64,000 nt of DNA, taken from Vibrio spartinae. GTDB lineage: Bacteria; Pseudomonadota; Gammaproteobacteria; Enterobacterales; Vibrionaceae. Below, piece after piece: positions 20,475 to 30,060 of this stretch (positions are counted from its first letter, which is position 1; every line of letters starts with the position of its first letter). The position numbers and the translations under genes were made by a program. The stretch covers positions 1,355,001 through 1,419,000 of the forward strand of contig NZ_AP024907.1 in assembly GCF_024347135.1 (NCBI RefSeq), read 5' to 3'. The notes beneath the pieces were generated by a model, which saw nothing but the letters and a program-made list of their open reading frames with translations, was not told where the DNA came from and searched no databases.

Positions 20475-20743
20475 AATCGCTTTAACATCGTGGCTGATTA
20501 GGCACCAGGGGTTGATAAACCCGATGGTACACGGTGTATGGTGATATGATCCTACGTGATAACCCAGAGAGGGACAACTATTCAATGATGGGACAAGTTG
20601 ATGATGGTGTGCGGGAAATCAGGTGCGGGGAATCAGTGCGGTTGATTGGGTGGGGTCAGCGATCGCGCTTTCAGGTCAGACAATGTTGCTATCCAATCCC
20701 CCAACAAACACCAGTCCGTTGGGGTGAATGATTGGCTTGGCGT

Positions 20744-21577
20744 TTACAGAATGACGGTTTTATTGCCGTAGACAAACACTTTGTCGTTTAACACATTTGC
20801 CAGCGCTTTGCTCAAGACATTCTTTTCGACATCACGCCCTGCTTGTGCCATATCCTGAGCGCTGAATGTGTGATCGACAGGAATAACATCTTGTTTGATG
20901 ATCGGCCCTTCATCGAGATCATTCGTGACGAAGTGAGCGGTCGCACCGATGATTTTGACACCCCGTTCATAGGCTTGCTGATAAGGCTTAGCACCAATGA
21001 ATGCCGGCAGGAAACTGTGGTGAATATTGATAATACGGTGATGGTATTTTTCAACAAAAGATGGGGTCAGAACACGCATATATTTTGCCAGCACAATATA
21101 ATCCGGCTGATACTGCTCGACGACTTCCTGCATTTTCTGTTCATGTTCCTGACGATTGAGACCTTCATGAGAAACACAGTGATAAGGGATATCAAATCGT
21201 TCCGTCAGCGTTTGTAATTTATCGTAGTTGCCGATGACTGCTGCAATATCGACATCGAGACTGCCGTCGTAGCTTTTGATCAGAATATCGCCCAGACAGT
21301 GTGCCTCTTTGGTGACCAGAATCACGATTTTCTTGCGTGAAGAACCGATCAATTGATATTTGGCCCTTTCGGGGAGGGCTTGATCTAAATCAGCCTTCAG
21401 GGTTGCGTCGTTAAAATAGCCTTCCAGCTCGGTGCGCATAAAAAAATGGCCGCTGGTATTATCGACATATTCATTGTTGTGAATGATATTGAGCTGATGC
21501 TTGTAACAGATATTGGTAACTTTGGCGATCAAGCCTGGTTTATCAGTGCAATGTGTGAGGAGCGTTTTCTTTTCCAT
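20744..21577 (-). CDS. purU: formyltetrahydrofolate deformylase
   Basis: PurU hydrolyses 10-formyl-THF to formate and THF, supplying formate for PurT and balancing one-carbon pools. The N-terminal ACT domain (about 1-75, THCTDKPGLIAKVT) is followed by the formyltransferase-like domain with INIHHSFLPAFIGAKPYQQA and the catalytic aspartate region LDEGPIIKQDV. The upstream TTG at 21580 is in frame, but the next codon, ATG 21577, gives the normal MEKKTLL start and has GGAAG upstream. Length is 277 residues. Confidence 0.96.
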   Translation of the reverse strand: MEKKTLLTHCTDKPGLIAKVTNICYKHQLNIIHNNEYVDNTSGHFFMRTELEGYFNDATLKADLDQALPERAKYQLIGSSRKKIVILVTKEAHCLGDILIKSYDGSLDVDIAAVIGNYDKLQTLTERFDIPYHCVSHEGLNRQEHEQKMQEVVEQYQPDYIVLAKYMRVLTPSFVEKYHHRIINIHHSFLPAFIGAKPYQQAYERGVKIIGATAHFVTNDLDEGPIIKQDVIPVDHTFSAQDMAQAGRDVEKNVLSKALANVLNDKVFVYGNKTVIL

Positions 21578-21784
21578 CAATGATGACTTCCGATGATTTT
21601 TTTGAATGAAAAAACTATTTCAGAGTACCCAAAACGGTGATGAGTTCCACAATACTGCGGCTATAATTAATCTATTCTCAATAGAGTTTCAACCCAATAA
21701 CAAAAGTAATTTTCCTCGGCTTACTTCGTTGGTCTTTATTTCGGACAATCATTGTGTATCACATTTTTCATGAAGGTGGTGTTT

Positions 21785-21988
21785 ATGGATAAGGAATTAC
21801 TGGCTCGTAAATTGTATGTTGAGCGTGTCCACGAGTTAATCGGAACACATGAAATCGATGAGATCGTCCTGAATGCAATGTGGGAAAGTAAAGCCTCTCC
21901 TGCGGATGCTGCCAGAGTGATGCTGGAGCAGCCGACCAACGTACTGGAAGCTGCCTCTTGGTTACAACGATATCTGAACCGTAAATAA
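21785..21988 (+). CDS. small hypothetical protein
   Basis: This is a 67-residue cytoplasmic protein beginning MDKELLARKLYVERV. AAGGTGG lies upstream of ATG 21785, and the frame before it (from 21752) is rich in hydrophobic residues unlike the rest, so I use the internal ATG. It is predicted to be mostly helical (HEIDEIVLNAMW, then ARVMLEQPTN and WLQRYL). I do not recognise a named family. It sits between divergent purU and co-directional yoaA. Confidence 0.7.
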   Translation: MDKELLARKLYVERVHELIGTHEIDEIVLNAMWESKASPADAARVMLEQPTNVLEAASWLQRYLNRK

Positions 21989-22091
21989 CGCCTTCATCGC
22001 GTGTTTGGCAGCGTGAATCGTCAGAGAAAGGTTCGCGCTGCTTCATCAAACCTGACATAATCGCACATCATATTTTAAAATCCTCTATGCG

Positions 22092-24047
22092 ATGATCGAA
22101 CAGACTTTTTCAGCCCATGGTGCTTTAGGGAAAGCCATCCCCGGATTTCAGCCACGTCAGGCCCAACTCGATATGGGCAGAGCGATTGAATCCGCTATCC
22201 GTAATCAGTCACAACTGGTGGTTGAAGCAGGAACGGGAACCGGGAAAACATTTGCCTATTTAGTGCCAGCGTTGATGAGCGGTAAGAAAGTGGTCATCAG
22301 CACGGGCTCGAAAAACCTGCAAGAGCAGTTATTCCATCGTGATTTACCCCTGATTGTCAAAGCACTCGAATTCTTCGGCCAGATAGCCTTACTCAAAGGG
22401 CGTGCGAATTATTTATGTCTGGAACGTCTCAACCGACAGATGATTGAGAGTCACGGCAATGAAACGGATTCGCAGCATTTTGCACAGTTGTTCCAGATCC
22501 GTCGCTGGGCGTCGGAGACTAAAACCGGCGACCTCGGTGAGTGTGAAACGTTACCGGAAGATAGCCTGATTATTCCGACTATTACATCCACCAATGACAA
22601 TTGTCTGGGTAAAGACTGCCCGGATTTTCAGGATTGTTTTGTCTCGAAAGCGCGTCGAAAAGCGATGGATGCGGATATTGTGGTGGTGAATCATCACCTG
22701 TTTCTGGCTGATCTGGCGATTAAAGAGACTGGGTTTGGCGAGCTGATCCCGGAAGCCGAAGTGTTTATTTTTGATGAAGCCCATCAGCTACCGGATATCG
22801 CGAGTCAGTATTTCGGACAGTCGCTGAGCAGCCGCCAGATTCAGGAACTGGCGAAAGATATCGAAATTGGCTATCGCACCGAAGCGAAAGATATGCGTCA
22901 GTTGCAAAAAATCAGCGACAAGCTGGTTCAAACCGCGATGGATGTCAGAATGGCGTTGGGCGAGCCCGGTTATCGGGGCAACTGGCGCGAAGTCGTCCGC
23001 CAGCCCAAAATGACTCAGGCGATTGAACGTTTGACGGACAGCCTTGAATTTGCATTAGATGTCCTGAAACTCGTTCTGGGAAGAAGCCAACTGCTTGATA
23101 CGGCTTTTGAGCGGACCAATACCATTCTGGCGCGTCTGAAACGTGTCTGTGATGTTTCAATTACCGGGTATTCTTACTGGTTTGATACCACCCCCCGTCA
23201 TTTCGGTTTGCATATTACACCGCTTTCTGTCGCAGATAAGTTTCAGGAACAGATCAAATTGAAGCCGGGGACATGGATTTTTACCTCGGCAACCCTGGCG
23301 GTGAATCATGACTTTAGCCATTTCAGCCATCGTCTGGGGTTGATTCCTGAACAACAGTTTTCCCTGCCGAGCCCGTTTGATTATGAACAACAGGCGCGGC
23401 TGTGTGTCCCGCGTTATCTGCCCGAACCGAACTCACCGGGTATGGCCGACAAGTTGGTTACTATGCTGACGCCTGTTATCGAGCAGAATCAAGGGCGCTG
23501 TTTTTTCCTGTGTACGTCACATCAGATGATGCGGGATTTAGGCGAACGATTTCGCCAACGTCTCGAACTGCCGGTACTATTACAGGGCGAAACCAGCAAG
23601 CAGAAAACGCTCTCTGAGTTTATGTCGCTCGGGAATGCTTTGCTGGTTGCAACCGGTGCTTTCTGGGAAGGGATTGATGTTAGAGGCGATGCCCTGAGCT
23701 GTGTTATTATTGACAAATTACCGTTTACTGCACCGGATGACCCGTTGCTGAAAGCCAGAATTGAAGACTGTCGTCTGCAAGGCGGAGAACCATTTCAACA
23801 GGTTCAATTGCCCGAAGCGGTGATAACCCTAAAGCAAGGGGTGGGGCGGCTGATTCGCGATGCAAGCGATAAAGGGGCGCTGATCATTTGTGACAATCGG
23901 TTGGTGACCCGAGATTATGGCGGCGTGTTTCTTGCAAGTTTACCCCCGATCCCGCGCACCCGTGATTTAGAACAGATACGAATATTTCTCCGCGATATAT
24001 CGGAGCCGTCTCACTCGGAAAGTGATGAAGTGAATACAGAGAGTTAA
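22092..24047 (+). CDS. yoaA: ATP-dependent DNA helicase YoaA (DinG/XPD-like)
   Basis: This is a superfamily 2 helicase of the DinG/XPD group, 651 residues. Walker A is AGTGTGKT (about residues 45-52) and Walker B is DEAH in FIFDEAHQLPD. An iron-sulfur cluster is expected from cysteines in YLCLERL, CLGKDC and QDCF. Motif VI is GVGRLIRD near the C-terminus. YoaA in E. coli helps tolerate replication-chain terminators together with HolC. The stop codon directly abuts tsaB. Confidence 0.94.
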   Translation: MIEQTFSAHGALGKAIPGFQPRQAQLDMGRAIESAIRNQSQLVVEAGTGTGKTFAYLVPALMSGKKVVISTGSKNLQEQLFHRDLPLIVKALEFFGQIALLKGRANYLCLERLNRQMIESHGNETDSQHFAQLFQIRRWASETKTGDLGECETLPEDSLIIPTITSTNDNCLGKDCPDFQDCFVSKARRKAMDADIVVVNHHLFLADLAIKETGFGELIPEAEVFIFDEAHQLPDIASQYFGQSLSSRQIQELAKDIEIGYRTEAKDMRQLQKISDKLVQTAMDVRMALGEPGYRGNWREVVRQPKMTQAIERLTDSLEFALDVLKLVLGRSQLLDTAFERTNTILARLKRVCDVSITGYSYWFDTTPRHFGLHITPLSVADKFQEQIKLKPGTWIFTSATLAVNHDFSHFSHRLGLIPEQQFSLPSPFDYEQQARLCVPRYLPEPNSPGMADKLVTMLTPVIEQNQGRCFFLCTSHQMMRDLGERFRQRLELPVLLQGETSKQKTLSEFMSLGNALLVATGAFWEGIDVRGDALSCVIIDKLPFTAPDDPLLKARIEDCRLQGGEPFQQVQLPEAVITLKQGVGRLIRDASDKGALIICDNRLVTRDYGGVFLASLPPIPRTRDLEQIRIFLRDISEPSHSESDEVNTES

Positions 24048-24749
24048 ATGAGTCCAAGAATTCTTGCAATTGATACCTCAACAGAAAACTGTTCTGTTGC
24101 TTTGATGGTTGATAACCAATGTTTTGTCCGGCGTGACATTGCACCGCGGGACCATGCAAAAAAAATCCTGCCGATGGTTGATGACGTGTTACATGAAGCG
24201 AATATTCAACTGGCTGATTTAGATGCGTTGGCATTTGGCCGGGGCCCCGGCAGTTTTACCGGTGTCCGTATTTGTATCGGGATTGCTCAAGGACTGGCGT
24301 TTGGCGCCGGATTGCCGACGGTTCCTGTTTCGACGCTGGAAGCAATGGCGCAAGGAAGTTATCGTTTATACGGTATCAACCATGTGGCAACTGCCATTGA
24401 TGCCCGGATGAGCGAAGTGTACTGGGGGCGTTTTACCCGTCAGGATAATGGCGCTTGGCAGATTGTGGATAATGAATGTGTGATCCCGCCTCAGACTCTG
24501 GCACAACAACTTGAGTCAGACTCAAATACATGGCGCTGTGCCGGAACGGGCTGGGCGGCTTATCATGAAGAACTTGCCCAATTACCGCTTCAGGTTGCAT
24601 CGGGTGATGTGCTTTATCCCGATGCCGAAGATATTGTATTTTTAGCCAAGATTGCGTTTGAGAACGGTAAAACGGTACCGGCAGAAGAAGCCAGCCCGAT
24701 TTACTTACGTGATCAGGTCGCCTGGAAGAAAATTCCGGGTCGTGGATAG
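24048..24749 (+). CDS. tsaB: tRNA threonylcarbamoyladenosine synthesis protein TsaB
   Basis: TsaB (YeaZ) is the scaffold partner of TsaD in making the t6A modification at position 37 of ANN-decoding tRNAs. It has an ASKHA-type fold. Visible motifs are [15 protein letters not shown] at the N-terminus and [18 protein letters not shown] [15 protein letters not shown]. The 233-residue length is normal. ATG follows the yoaA stop without a gap, so the two are co-transcribed. Confidence 0.96.
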   Translation: MSPRILAIDTSTENCSVALMVDNQCFVRRDIAPRDHAKKILPMVDDVLHEANIQLADLDALAFGRGPGSFTGVRICIGIAQGLAFGAGLPTVPVSTLEAMAQGSYRLYGINHVATAIDARMSEVYWGRFTRQDNGAWQIVDNECVIPPQTLAQQLESDSNTWRCAGTGWAAYHEELAQLPLQVASGDVLYPDAEDIVFLAKIAFENGKTVPAEEASPIYLRDQVAWKKIPGRG

Positions 24750-24835
24750 CAGCATTTCGCGAGCCGGATCGGTCAGCATGAACCAGCGGGCGGTGATGCG
24801 TCACCACCGATACACGAAGATAGGTGAGGAACATT

Positions 24836-25144
24836 ATGGTTTCGATTCAGGGATTACCACCTTCGCGGATACCGGGAACGGGAAAGTCATCGAAGTCAGC
24901 AAAAGCAAAGCGGCAGGGTGATACTTCAGGTGCGGCCTCTGGCACGTATGAACCGACCCCCGTTGCCAATGCTGTCACGCACTCGATGCGTGCGATGAAA
25001 GAGACTGAGCGTTTTCAGGAAAACCTGCAATATGACTTACCGGAGGGGCGGGCACGTAAAGCTCTGGAAGAGTATTTTGGCGTGATGAATCAAGCCCGGC
25101 GAGAGGAACTTGCTCAGATGCTGGGAGTCGATATTTATATTTAA
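24836..25144 (+). CDS. small conserved hypothetical protein
   Basis: This is a 102-residue protein starting at ATG 24836, preceded by GAGGA at the right distance; the frame upstream to 24824 is not needed. The first half is basic and low complexity (Ser/Lys/Gly/Pro-rich, probably disordered). The second half is helical (AMKETERFQENLQYDLPEG, then AREELAQMLGV-like residues). I do not recognise a family. It sits in the tsaB-slp-hydrolase-fadD cluster and is probably co-transcribed. Confidence 0.75.
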   Translation: MVSIQGLPPSRIPGTGKSSKSAKAKRQGDTSGAASGTYEPTPVANAVTHSMRAMKETERFQENLQYDLPEGRARKALEEYFGVMNQARREELAQMLGVDIYI

Positions 25145-25159
25145 GATGAGGGAAACATA

Positions 25160-25729
25160 ATGGCTCGGTATCATTTCTATCGTCGTATCAAAGGCATGGT
25201 AATCCCCTTTGCCTGTCTGGTGCTTAGCGCCTGTGCTTCACTGCCGAATGAGTTATCTGTACCTGATGGTGCGACAGTGATTCAAGATTATCAAACATTT
25301 GCAGCATTGCATGGGACTCAGGCACCCTACGTCCGGTTGGGAGGGGTGATTGCTGATATTAAGAACCTGCCGCAACGGACTCGGCTGGAAATGGTCAACT
25401 TGCCGATCGGCTCTGATGGTAAACCCGATATTCGGCAGGAGCCTCATGGACGCTTCATTGTTTATGTTAATCGATTCCTTGATCCGGTGACTTATGCAAA
25501 AGGCCGTTTACTGACGGTGCTTGGTAGCGCAATCGCGCCAGAAAAAAGTCAGGTTGGTGAATACCGGGCTGAATTTCCGGTCTTGTCGGCATCGGCTTAC
25601 CATCTATGGCGGGTGACTGAGCGTATCGTTATTCATGAACCGGACTCATTTCTACATGATTGTGATCACTGGCGCTGTCGGGAGAGTTTCGGCTCGAAGA
25701 CCGGTAAAGTGATACCTGAGGTCAAATGA
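25160..25729 (+). CDS. slp: Slp family outer-membrane lipoprotein
   Basis: This 189-residue protein has a lipoprotein signal ending in LVLSAC (lipobox LSAC) and a mature part with the Slp pattern: YVRLGGVIADI, TRLEMVNLPIG, GRFIVYVNRFLDPVTYAKGR and YRAEFP. E. coli Slp is a starvation-induced outer-membrane lipoprotein of unknown biochemical function. It is closely followed (six bases) by the hydrolase gene. Confidence 0.9.
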   Translation: MARYHFYRRIKGMVIPFACLVLSACASLPNELSVPDGATVIQDYQTFAALHGTQAPYVRLGGVIADIKNLPQRTRLEMVNLPIGSDGKPDIRQEPHGRFIVYVNRFLDPVTYAKGRLLTVLGSAIAPEKSQVGEYRAEFPVLSASAYHLWRVTERIVIHEPDSFLHDCDHWRCRESFGSKTGKVIPEVK

Positions 25730-25735
25730 TTTTCT

Positions 25736-26614
25736 ATGTTCGTACAACACACTTATTCTATTTTCGAACGGAACATTGCTGCGATTGAAACTGACAATCG
25801 TCAAACTGCAACATGTTCCGTCGTTTTCCTGCATGGCTGGCTGGATAACGCTGGTAGCTTTATGTCTGTGATGGACTTTCTCATGCATCAGATTTCCCCC
25901 CAGATTCATCTCTGTGCGATTGATTTACCGGGACACGGTCTGTCAAGCCATAAGTCGGATGACAACTTTTATGCATTTCATGACTATATCGATGACATTC
26001 ATCAATTTTTAATGAAATTACCAGCGAAAAAAAAGGTTTTAGTTGGCCATTCACTTGGTGGAATGATTGCGAGTTGCTATAGTGCCGCCTTTCCTGAATA
26101 TGTCGATGGACTTTTTTTGATTGAGAGCCTCGGACCTTTGACCGAACGAGCAGAACTGAGTGTACGGCGGTTACGCGATGGCGTAAAAAATCGCACCCGC
26201 ATGCGACACAAATTTCGCAGAGCCTATGACCATTATGATGTGGCTCTACAAGTGCGGGCAGCACATTCGGAATTACCAAAAGCGCTCATTGAGCCGATTG
26301 TGGCGCGAGGTCTCGAAGTCCTAGACGGGCAGTGGGTGTGGCGTGCGGATCCGAAATTGTCTGCTCAGTCGTTATACCGAATGTCGAATGTGCATGCTGA
26401 AGCGATTCTGGCTGCAATTCGATCTCCCATGCAAGTCGTTTTAGGGAACAAAGGTTACCCATCTTTAAAATCATATTCCCCAGATTCGTTACCAGAGCAA
26501 ATTGAGATTCAGCATGTAGAGGGCGGTCATCATTGTCACTTAGAACATCCTGATCACATTGGTCAGCTAATATCACAGTTTGTAATGAAAATCGATGAAA
26601 CACCACTTTCTTGA
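25736..26614 (+). CDS. alpha/beta hydrolase
   Basis: This is a 292-residue cytoplasmic alpha/beta-hydrolase fold protein. The oxyanion region is FLHGWLDNAG, the nucleophile elbow is GHSLGG (serine at about residue 107), and a late histidine in EGGHHCHLE is a candidate for the triad. Its position between slp and fadD is a recurrent arrangement in vibrios. The substrate is unknown; nearness to fadD makes an ester or thioester possible, but this is inference. Confidence 0.88.
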   Translation: MFVQHTYSIFERNIAAIETDNRQTATCSVVFLHGWLDNAGSFMSVMDFLMHQISPQIHLCAIDLPGHGLSSHKSDDNFYAFHDYIDDIHQFLMKLPAKKKVLVGHSLGGMIASCYSAAFPEYVDGLFLIESLGPLTERAELSVRRLRDGVKNRTRMRHKFRRAYDHYDVALQVRAAHSELPKALIEPIVARGLEVLDGQWVWRADPKLSAQSLYRMSNVHAEAILAAIRSPMQVVLGNKGYPSLKSYSPDSLPEQIEIQHVEGGHHCHLEHPDHIGQLISQFVMKIDETPLS

Positions 26615-26672
26615 ATTAGAGTCTATACTTTAAAAAAATTAGAATTTAACAAATAATTAACACATATAATAA

Positions 26673-26691
26673 GGCAGGGCACTGACCTGCC
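26673..26691 (+). promoter_or_regulatory. short hairpin in the fadD leader
   Basis: GGCAGG and CCTGCC pair around a 7-base loop just before the fadD ribosome binding site, after a very AT-rich stretch (26615-26672) that probably contains the promoter. It does not resemble the FadR consensus well enough to call an operator. Confidence 0.3.
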
Positions 26692-26709
26692 AGCACGAGG
26701 AGTATCCCT

Positions 26710-28401
26710 GTGGAGCATCCATGGCTTGCACGTTACCCAAATGATGTGCCTGAAACTATTAATCCAGATGTTTATTCATCTCTGGTTGAGATGTTTGAAC
26801 AGTCGATCACGAAATACGCTGATCAGCCTGCTTTTGTCAATATGGGAACGGTGATGACCTTCCGTAAGCTGGAAGAGCGTAGTCGCGCTTTTGCCGCTTA
26901 TTTACAAAACGAGCTACAACTGAAAAAAGGCGATCGCGTTGCTCTGATGATGCCGAACCTGTTGCAATATCCGGTCGCGTTATTTGGTGTGTTGCGGGCT
27001 GGTTTGGTGGCGGTCAATGTCAATCCGTTGTATACGCCCCGAGAGCTGGAACACCAGCTCAATGATGCGGGTATCACCACGATTGTGATCGTCTCGAATT
27101 TTGCCGGAACCTTGCAGAAAATTGTGCAACGGACAGCGGTGAAACATGTCATTTTGACCAGTCTGGGGCAGATGTTACCGCGGGCAAAAGGTACCGTGGT
27201 CGACTTTGTCGTGAAATATATCAAAAAAATGGTACCACATTACCATTTACCCGATGCGGTTTCGATGCGCACAGCCTTGAAACGTGGTCGTCATATGCAG
27301 TACATCAAGCCTGTGATTGAAAGCGATGATACGGCTTTTTTACAGTACACCGGTGGAACCACGGGGATAGCCAAAGGTGCGATCCTTTCTCACCGGAACA
27401 TGGTTGCCAACGTCTTACAGGCTAAAGCGGCTTATGGGCCGATTTTGACGGAAGGGCGTGAGCTGGTGGTGACTGCCTTGCCTCTGTACCATGTGTTTGC
27501 GCTGAGTGTGAACTGTTTGCTATTTGTTGAACTGGGCGGGCAAAATCTGCTGATTACCAATCCGAGAGATATTCCGGGATTTGTGAAAGAGTTGCAACGC
27601 TACCCTGTCACGGCAATTACAGGGGTGAATACGCTGTTTAATGCCTTGGTTCACAATGAATCGTTCCGTCATATGGATTTTTCACAGCTACATTTGTCTG
27701 TCGGTGGCGGAACGGCTGTCCAACGGGCGGTTGCCGATGAGTGGAAAAAAGTGACGGGTATACATCTGCTTGAAGGATATGGTTTAACGGAATGTTCACC
27801 TTTGGTGGCCGGTAACCCTTATGATTTGAGTGATTACAGTGGCGCGATTGGCTTGCCGGTACCATCGACGGATGTGCGGATTGTTGATGAACATGGTCAA
27901 GTCATTGGGTTTGATCAGACCGGTGAATTACAGGTTCGCGGACCACAGGTCATGCGTGGGTACTGGCAACGGGAAGATGCAACCCGAGAAGTGCTGACCG
28001 ACGATGGTTGGTTATCGACCGGTGATATTGTTCGGATGGATGACCAAGGTATGTTATATATTGTCGATCGGAAAAAAGATATGATTCTGGTCTCTGGTTT
28101 TAACGTCTATCCAAATGAAATTGAAGATATTGTTTCCATGCATGATAAAGTGCTGGAAGCCGCAGCCATCGGGCAGCCACATGATGTCAGTGGTGAAGTG
28201 GTGAAATTGTTTGTCGTGAAGAAAGATACGTCGCTGACAAAAGAGGAAATCATTGCTCACTGTCGCCAATATCTGACCGGATATAAGATCCCAAAACTGA
28301 TAGAATTCCGAGAAGAGCTGCCGAAAACTAATGTCGGTAAAATATTGCGCCGTGCATTGAAAGATGAAAATCAGGTGATGTTGAGTATGGAACAAGCCTA
28401 G
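26710..28401 (+). CDS. fadD: long-chain fatty acid-CoA ligase
   Basis: FadD activates fatty acids to acyl-CoA with ATP at the inner face of the membrane, the entry step of beta-oxidation. The 563-residue protein has the adenylate-forming signature [12 protein letters not shown], then GYGLTECSP and the hinge/C-terminal motifs GWLSTGD and [16 protein letters not shown]. The start is GTG 26710, supported by GAGGAG seven bases upstream and the conserved N-terminus [11 protein letters not shown] terminator follows directly. Confidence 0.96.
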   Translation: MEHPWLARYPNDVPETINPDVYSSLVEMFEQSITKYADQPAFVNMGTVMTFRKLEERSRAFAAYLQNELQLKKGDRVALMMPNLLQYPVALFGVLRAGLVAVNVNPLYTPRELEHQLNDAGITTIVIVSNFAGTLQKIVQRTAVKHVILTSLGQMLPRAKGTVVDFVVKYIKKMVPHYHLPDAVSMRTALKRGRHMQYIKPVIESDDTAFLQYTGGTTGIAKGAILSHRNMVANVLQAKAAYGPILTEGRELVVTALPLYHVFALSVNCLLFVELGGQNLLITNPRDIPGFVKELQRYPVTAITGVNTLFNALVHNESFRHMDFSQLHLSVGGGTAVQRAVADEWKKVTGIHLLEGYGLTECSPLVAGNPYDLSDYSGAIGLPVPSTDVRIVDEHGQVIGFDQTGELQVRGPQVMRGYWQREDATREVLTDDGWLSTGDIVRMDDQGMLYIVDRKKDMILVSGFNVYPNEIEDIVSMHDKVLEAAAIGQPHDVSGEVVKLFVVKKDTSLTKEEIIAHCRQYLTGYKIPKLIEFREELPKTNVGKILRRALKDENQVMLSMEQA

Positions 28402-28426
28402 TCATCTATGATTGAGACGTACGGGG

Positions 28427-28457
28427 AAATGCCGACATTGATGTCGGCATTTTTTTC
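28427..28457 (+). terminator. intrinsic terminator of fadD
   Basis: AAATGCCGACA pairs perfectly with TGTCGGCATTT around a 4-base loop and runs into seven Ts. It ends 56 bases after the fadD stop. Confidence 0.92.
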
Positions 28458-28525
28458 TTGTTTCCTGTCACTGATTGTCAAATGATGGTCGGGTGCCTGA
28501 CAATAAATGATAAAAGTGAGTAATT

Positions 28526-29650
28526 TTGAACTATCAAATGATTACCAGCTCAGATGAGCTTGAAGCGGTGTGCCGCAAAGCATTGCAGTGTCCGGTGGTG
28601 ATGCTGGATACGGAATTTGTCCGGACCCGGACATTTCATGCCCAACTGGGATTAATCCAGCTTTATGACGGAGAATCCGTCGCGTTGATTGACCCGACAA
28701 CCATTGAAGATATGACATCCTTCGTCAATCTGCTAAAGGCACCGCAGGTACTCAAAGTGCTTCATGCCGCCGGTGAAGATTTAGAAGTGTTCTACCATCA
28801 ATTTGAGTGTGCACCGGCACCGTTTGTGGATACGCAGATTCTGGCAGCATTTATCGGGTATGGTCTGTCTACAGGCTTTGCCGCGCTGGTCGCGGATTTC
28901 ACGGCGGTTGAGCTCGATAAAAGTGAATCCCGGACCGATTGGATGGCAAGGCCGTTGAGTCAGAAGCAATTGGACTATGCTGCTGCGGATGTTTTTTATC
29001 TGATGCCGGTTTATCGGCAATTATTTGAAAAAATTCAACAGAAAGGCTGGTGGGATGCTGCATTGGAAGAGTCCCGGCTACAGGTTGAAAAGCGGACCCG
29101 AAATTATCAGCCAGCAGATGCTTATCTCGATATCAAAGGGGCATGGCAACTGACACCGAAACAGCTGGCGATCTTAAAATGCCTCGCGACCTGGCGCTAC
29201 GAAGAAGCCGTAAAGCGGAATTTGGCACTGAATTTTGTCATCAAAGAGCAAGACCTGTTGACCATTGCCCGGTTGGAATTAGTCAATTTCAAGCGGATGG
29301 AAGCGGAAGGTATTGATCCTCGCTCGGTGAAACGGCACGGTGCAAAAATCAGCCAACTGGTGAAGGAAGGGCAGGCAGTCAGCGAGTCTGATTACCCAGC
29401 GCGCATTATTCCTGTTTCAGATTATCCCGGATACAAACAGCTCTTCAAACAACTCAAAGATCAAGTCAATGTGCAGTCTGAAAAGCTGGGTTTATCACCG
29501 GAGTTTCTTGCTTCCCGGAAGCAGTTGAATCAATTACTGGGCTGGATATGGAAGACGCAGACCGACCCGCAATATGTACCGGATCTGATGCAGGGATGGC
29601 GGAAAGAAGCGCTGGGTGAGCGTTTATATGAGATGGTGTCTGCTTTGTAA
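28526..29650 (+). CDS. rnd: ribonuclease D
   Basis: RNase D is a 3'-5' exoribonuclease of the DEDD family that trims tRNA precursors. Visible motifs are LDTEFVRTRTF (Exo I, DxE), LKVLHAAGEDLEV (Exo II) and the Exo III segment LDYAAADVFYL, followed by an HRDC domain (about 210-290). The frame starts at TTG 28526, with GTGAG seven bases upstream and MNYQMITS as N-terminus. E. coli rnd is known to start at UUG, so the rare codon is probably genuine; ATG 28538 is the alternative. Confidence 0.95.
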   Translation: MNYQMITSSDELEAVCRKALQCPVVMLDTEFVRTRTFHAQLGLIQLYDGESVALIDPTTIEDMTSFVNLLKAPQVLKVLHAAGEDLEVFYHQFECAPAPFVDTQILAAFIGYGLSTGFAALVADFTAVELDKSESRTDWMARPLSQKQLDYAAADVFYLMPVYRQLFEKIQQKGWWDAALEESRLQVEKRTRNYQPADAYLDIKGAWQLTPKQLAILKCLATWRYEEAVKRNLALNFVIKEQDLLTIARLELVNFKRMEAEGIDPRSVKRHGAKISQLVKEGQAVSESDYPARIIPVSDYPGYKQLFKQLKDQVNVQSEKLGLSPEFLASRKQLNQLLGWIWKTQTDPQYVPDLMQGWRKEALGERLYEMVSAL

Positions 29651-29737
29651 CCCGATGTCATCGGGTGAGGTGGTCATGCGCTCAAGGTAAATGGAAAGCA
29701 GCGGTACTTATCCTTTGCGTGACATGCCACGTGAATT

Positions 29738-29773
29738 CGCTATATAACCGGCGTCAGTTCCGGTTATATAGCG
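29738..29773. terminator. perfect 14-bp hairpin between convergent rnd and minE
   Basis: CGCTATATAACCGG and CCGGTTATATAGCG are perfectly complementary around an 8-base loop. No T-tract follows on either strand. Its position between convergent gene ends suggests a 3'-end role for both transcripts. Confidence 0.55.
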
Positions 29774-29790
29774 GACGGCGAGAACCGCGA

Positions 29791-30054
29791 TTACTTCTCT
29801 TCTTCCGGCAATTTGACGTTCAATTCCAGTACGGACAGATCATCGCCTTTGTGTTCGAAAGTCAGTTCAACCATATCAGGATCAATGGCAACATATTTGG
29901 CGATCACTTTCAGAATATCTTCTTTCAACTGCGGCAGATAGTTTGGCGCCGGATCGTTCTGGCTCCGGCGTTCGGCAACGATAATCTGCAACCGTTCTTT
30001 CGCAAGACTCGCGGAGGTTTGCTTCTTCGGGCGGAAAAACTCCAGTAATGACAT
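29791..30054 (-). CDS. minE: cell division topological specificity factor MinE
   Basis: MinE (87 residues) displaces MinC and stimulates MinD ATPase, producing pole-to-pole oscillation that keeps the Z ring at midcell. The N-terminal membrane-binding and anti-MinCD region ([11 protein letters not shown], then [13 protein letters not shown]) and the dimerisation domain with [15 protein letters not shown] are both intact. It is the last gene of the minCDE operon, six bases after minD. Confidence 0.97.
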   Translation of the reverse strand: MSLLEFFRPKKQTSASLAKERLQIIVAERRSQNDPAPNYLPQLKEDILKVIAKYVAIDPDMVELTFEHKGDDLSVLELNVKLPEEEK

Positions 30055-30060
30055 ACGTTC

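Noticed and set aside
26673..26691. FadR operator in front of fadD
   Set aside because: The GGCAGG/CCTGCC dyad does not match the FadR consensus; it is better described as a leader hairpin.
29665..30048. 127-codon plus-strand ORF opposite minE
   Set aside because: It is antisense to minE, whose identity is certain.
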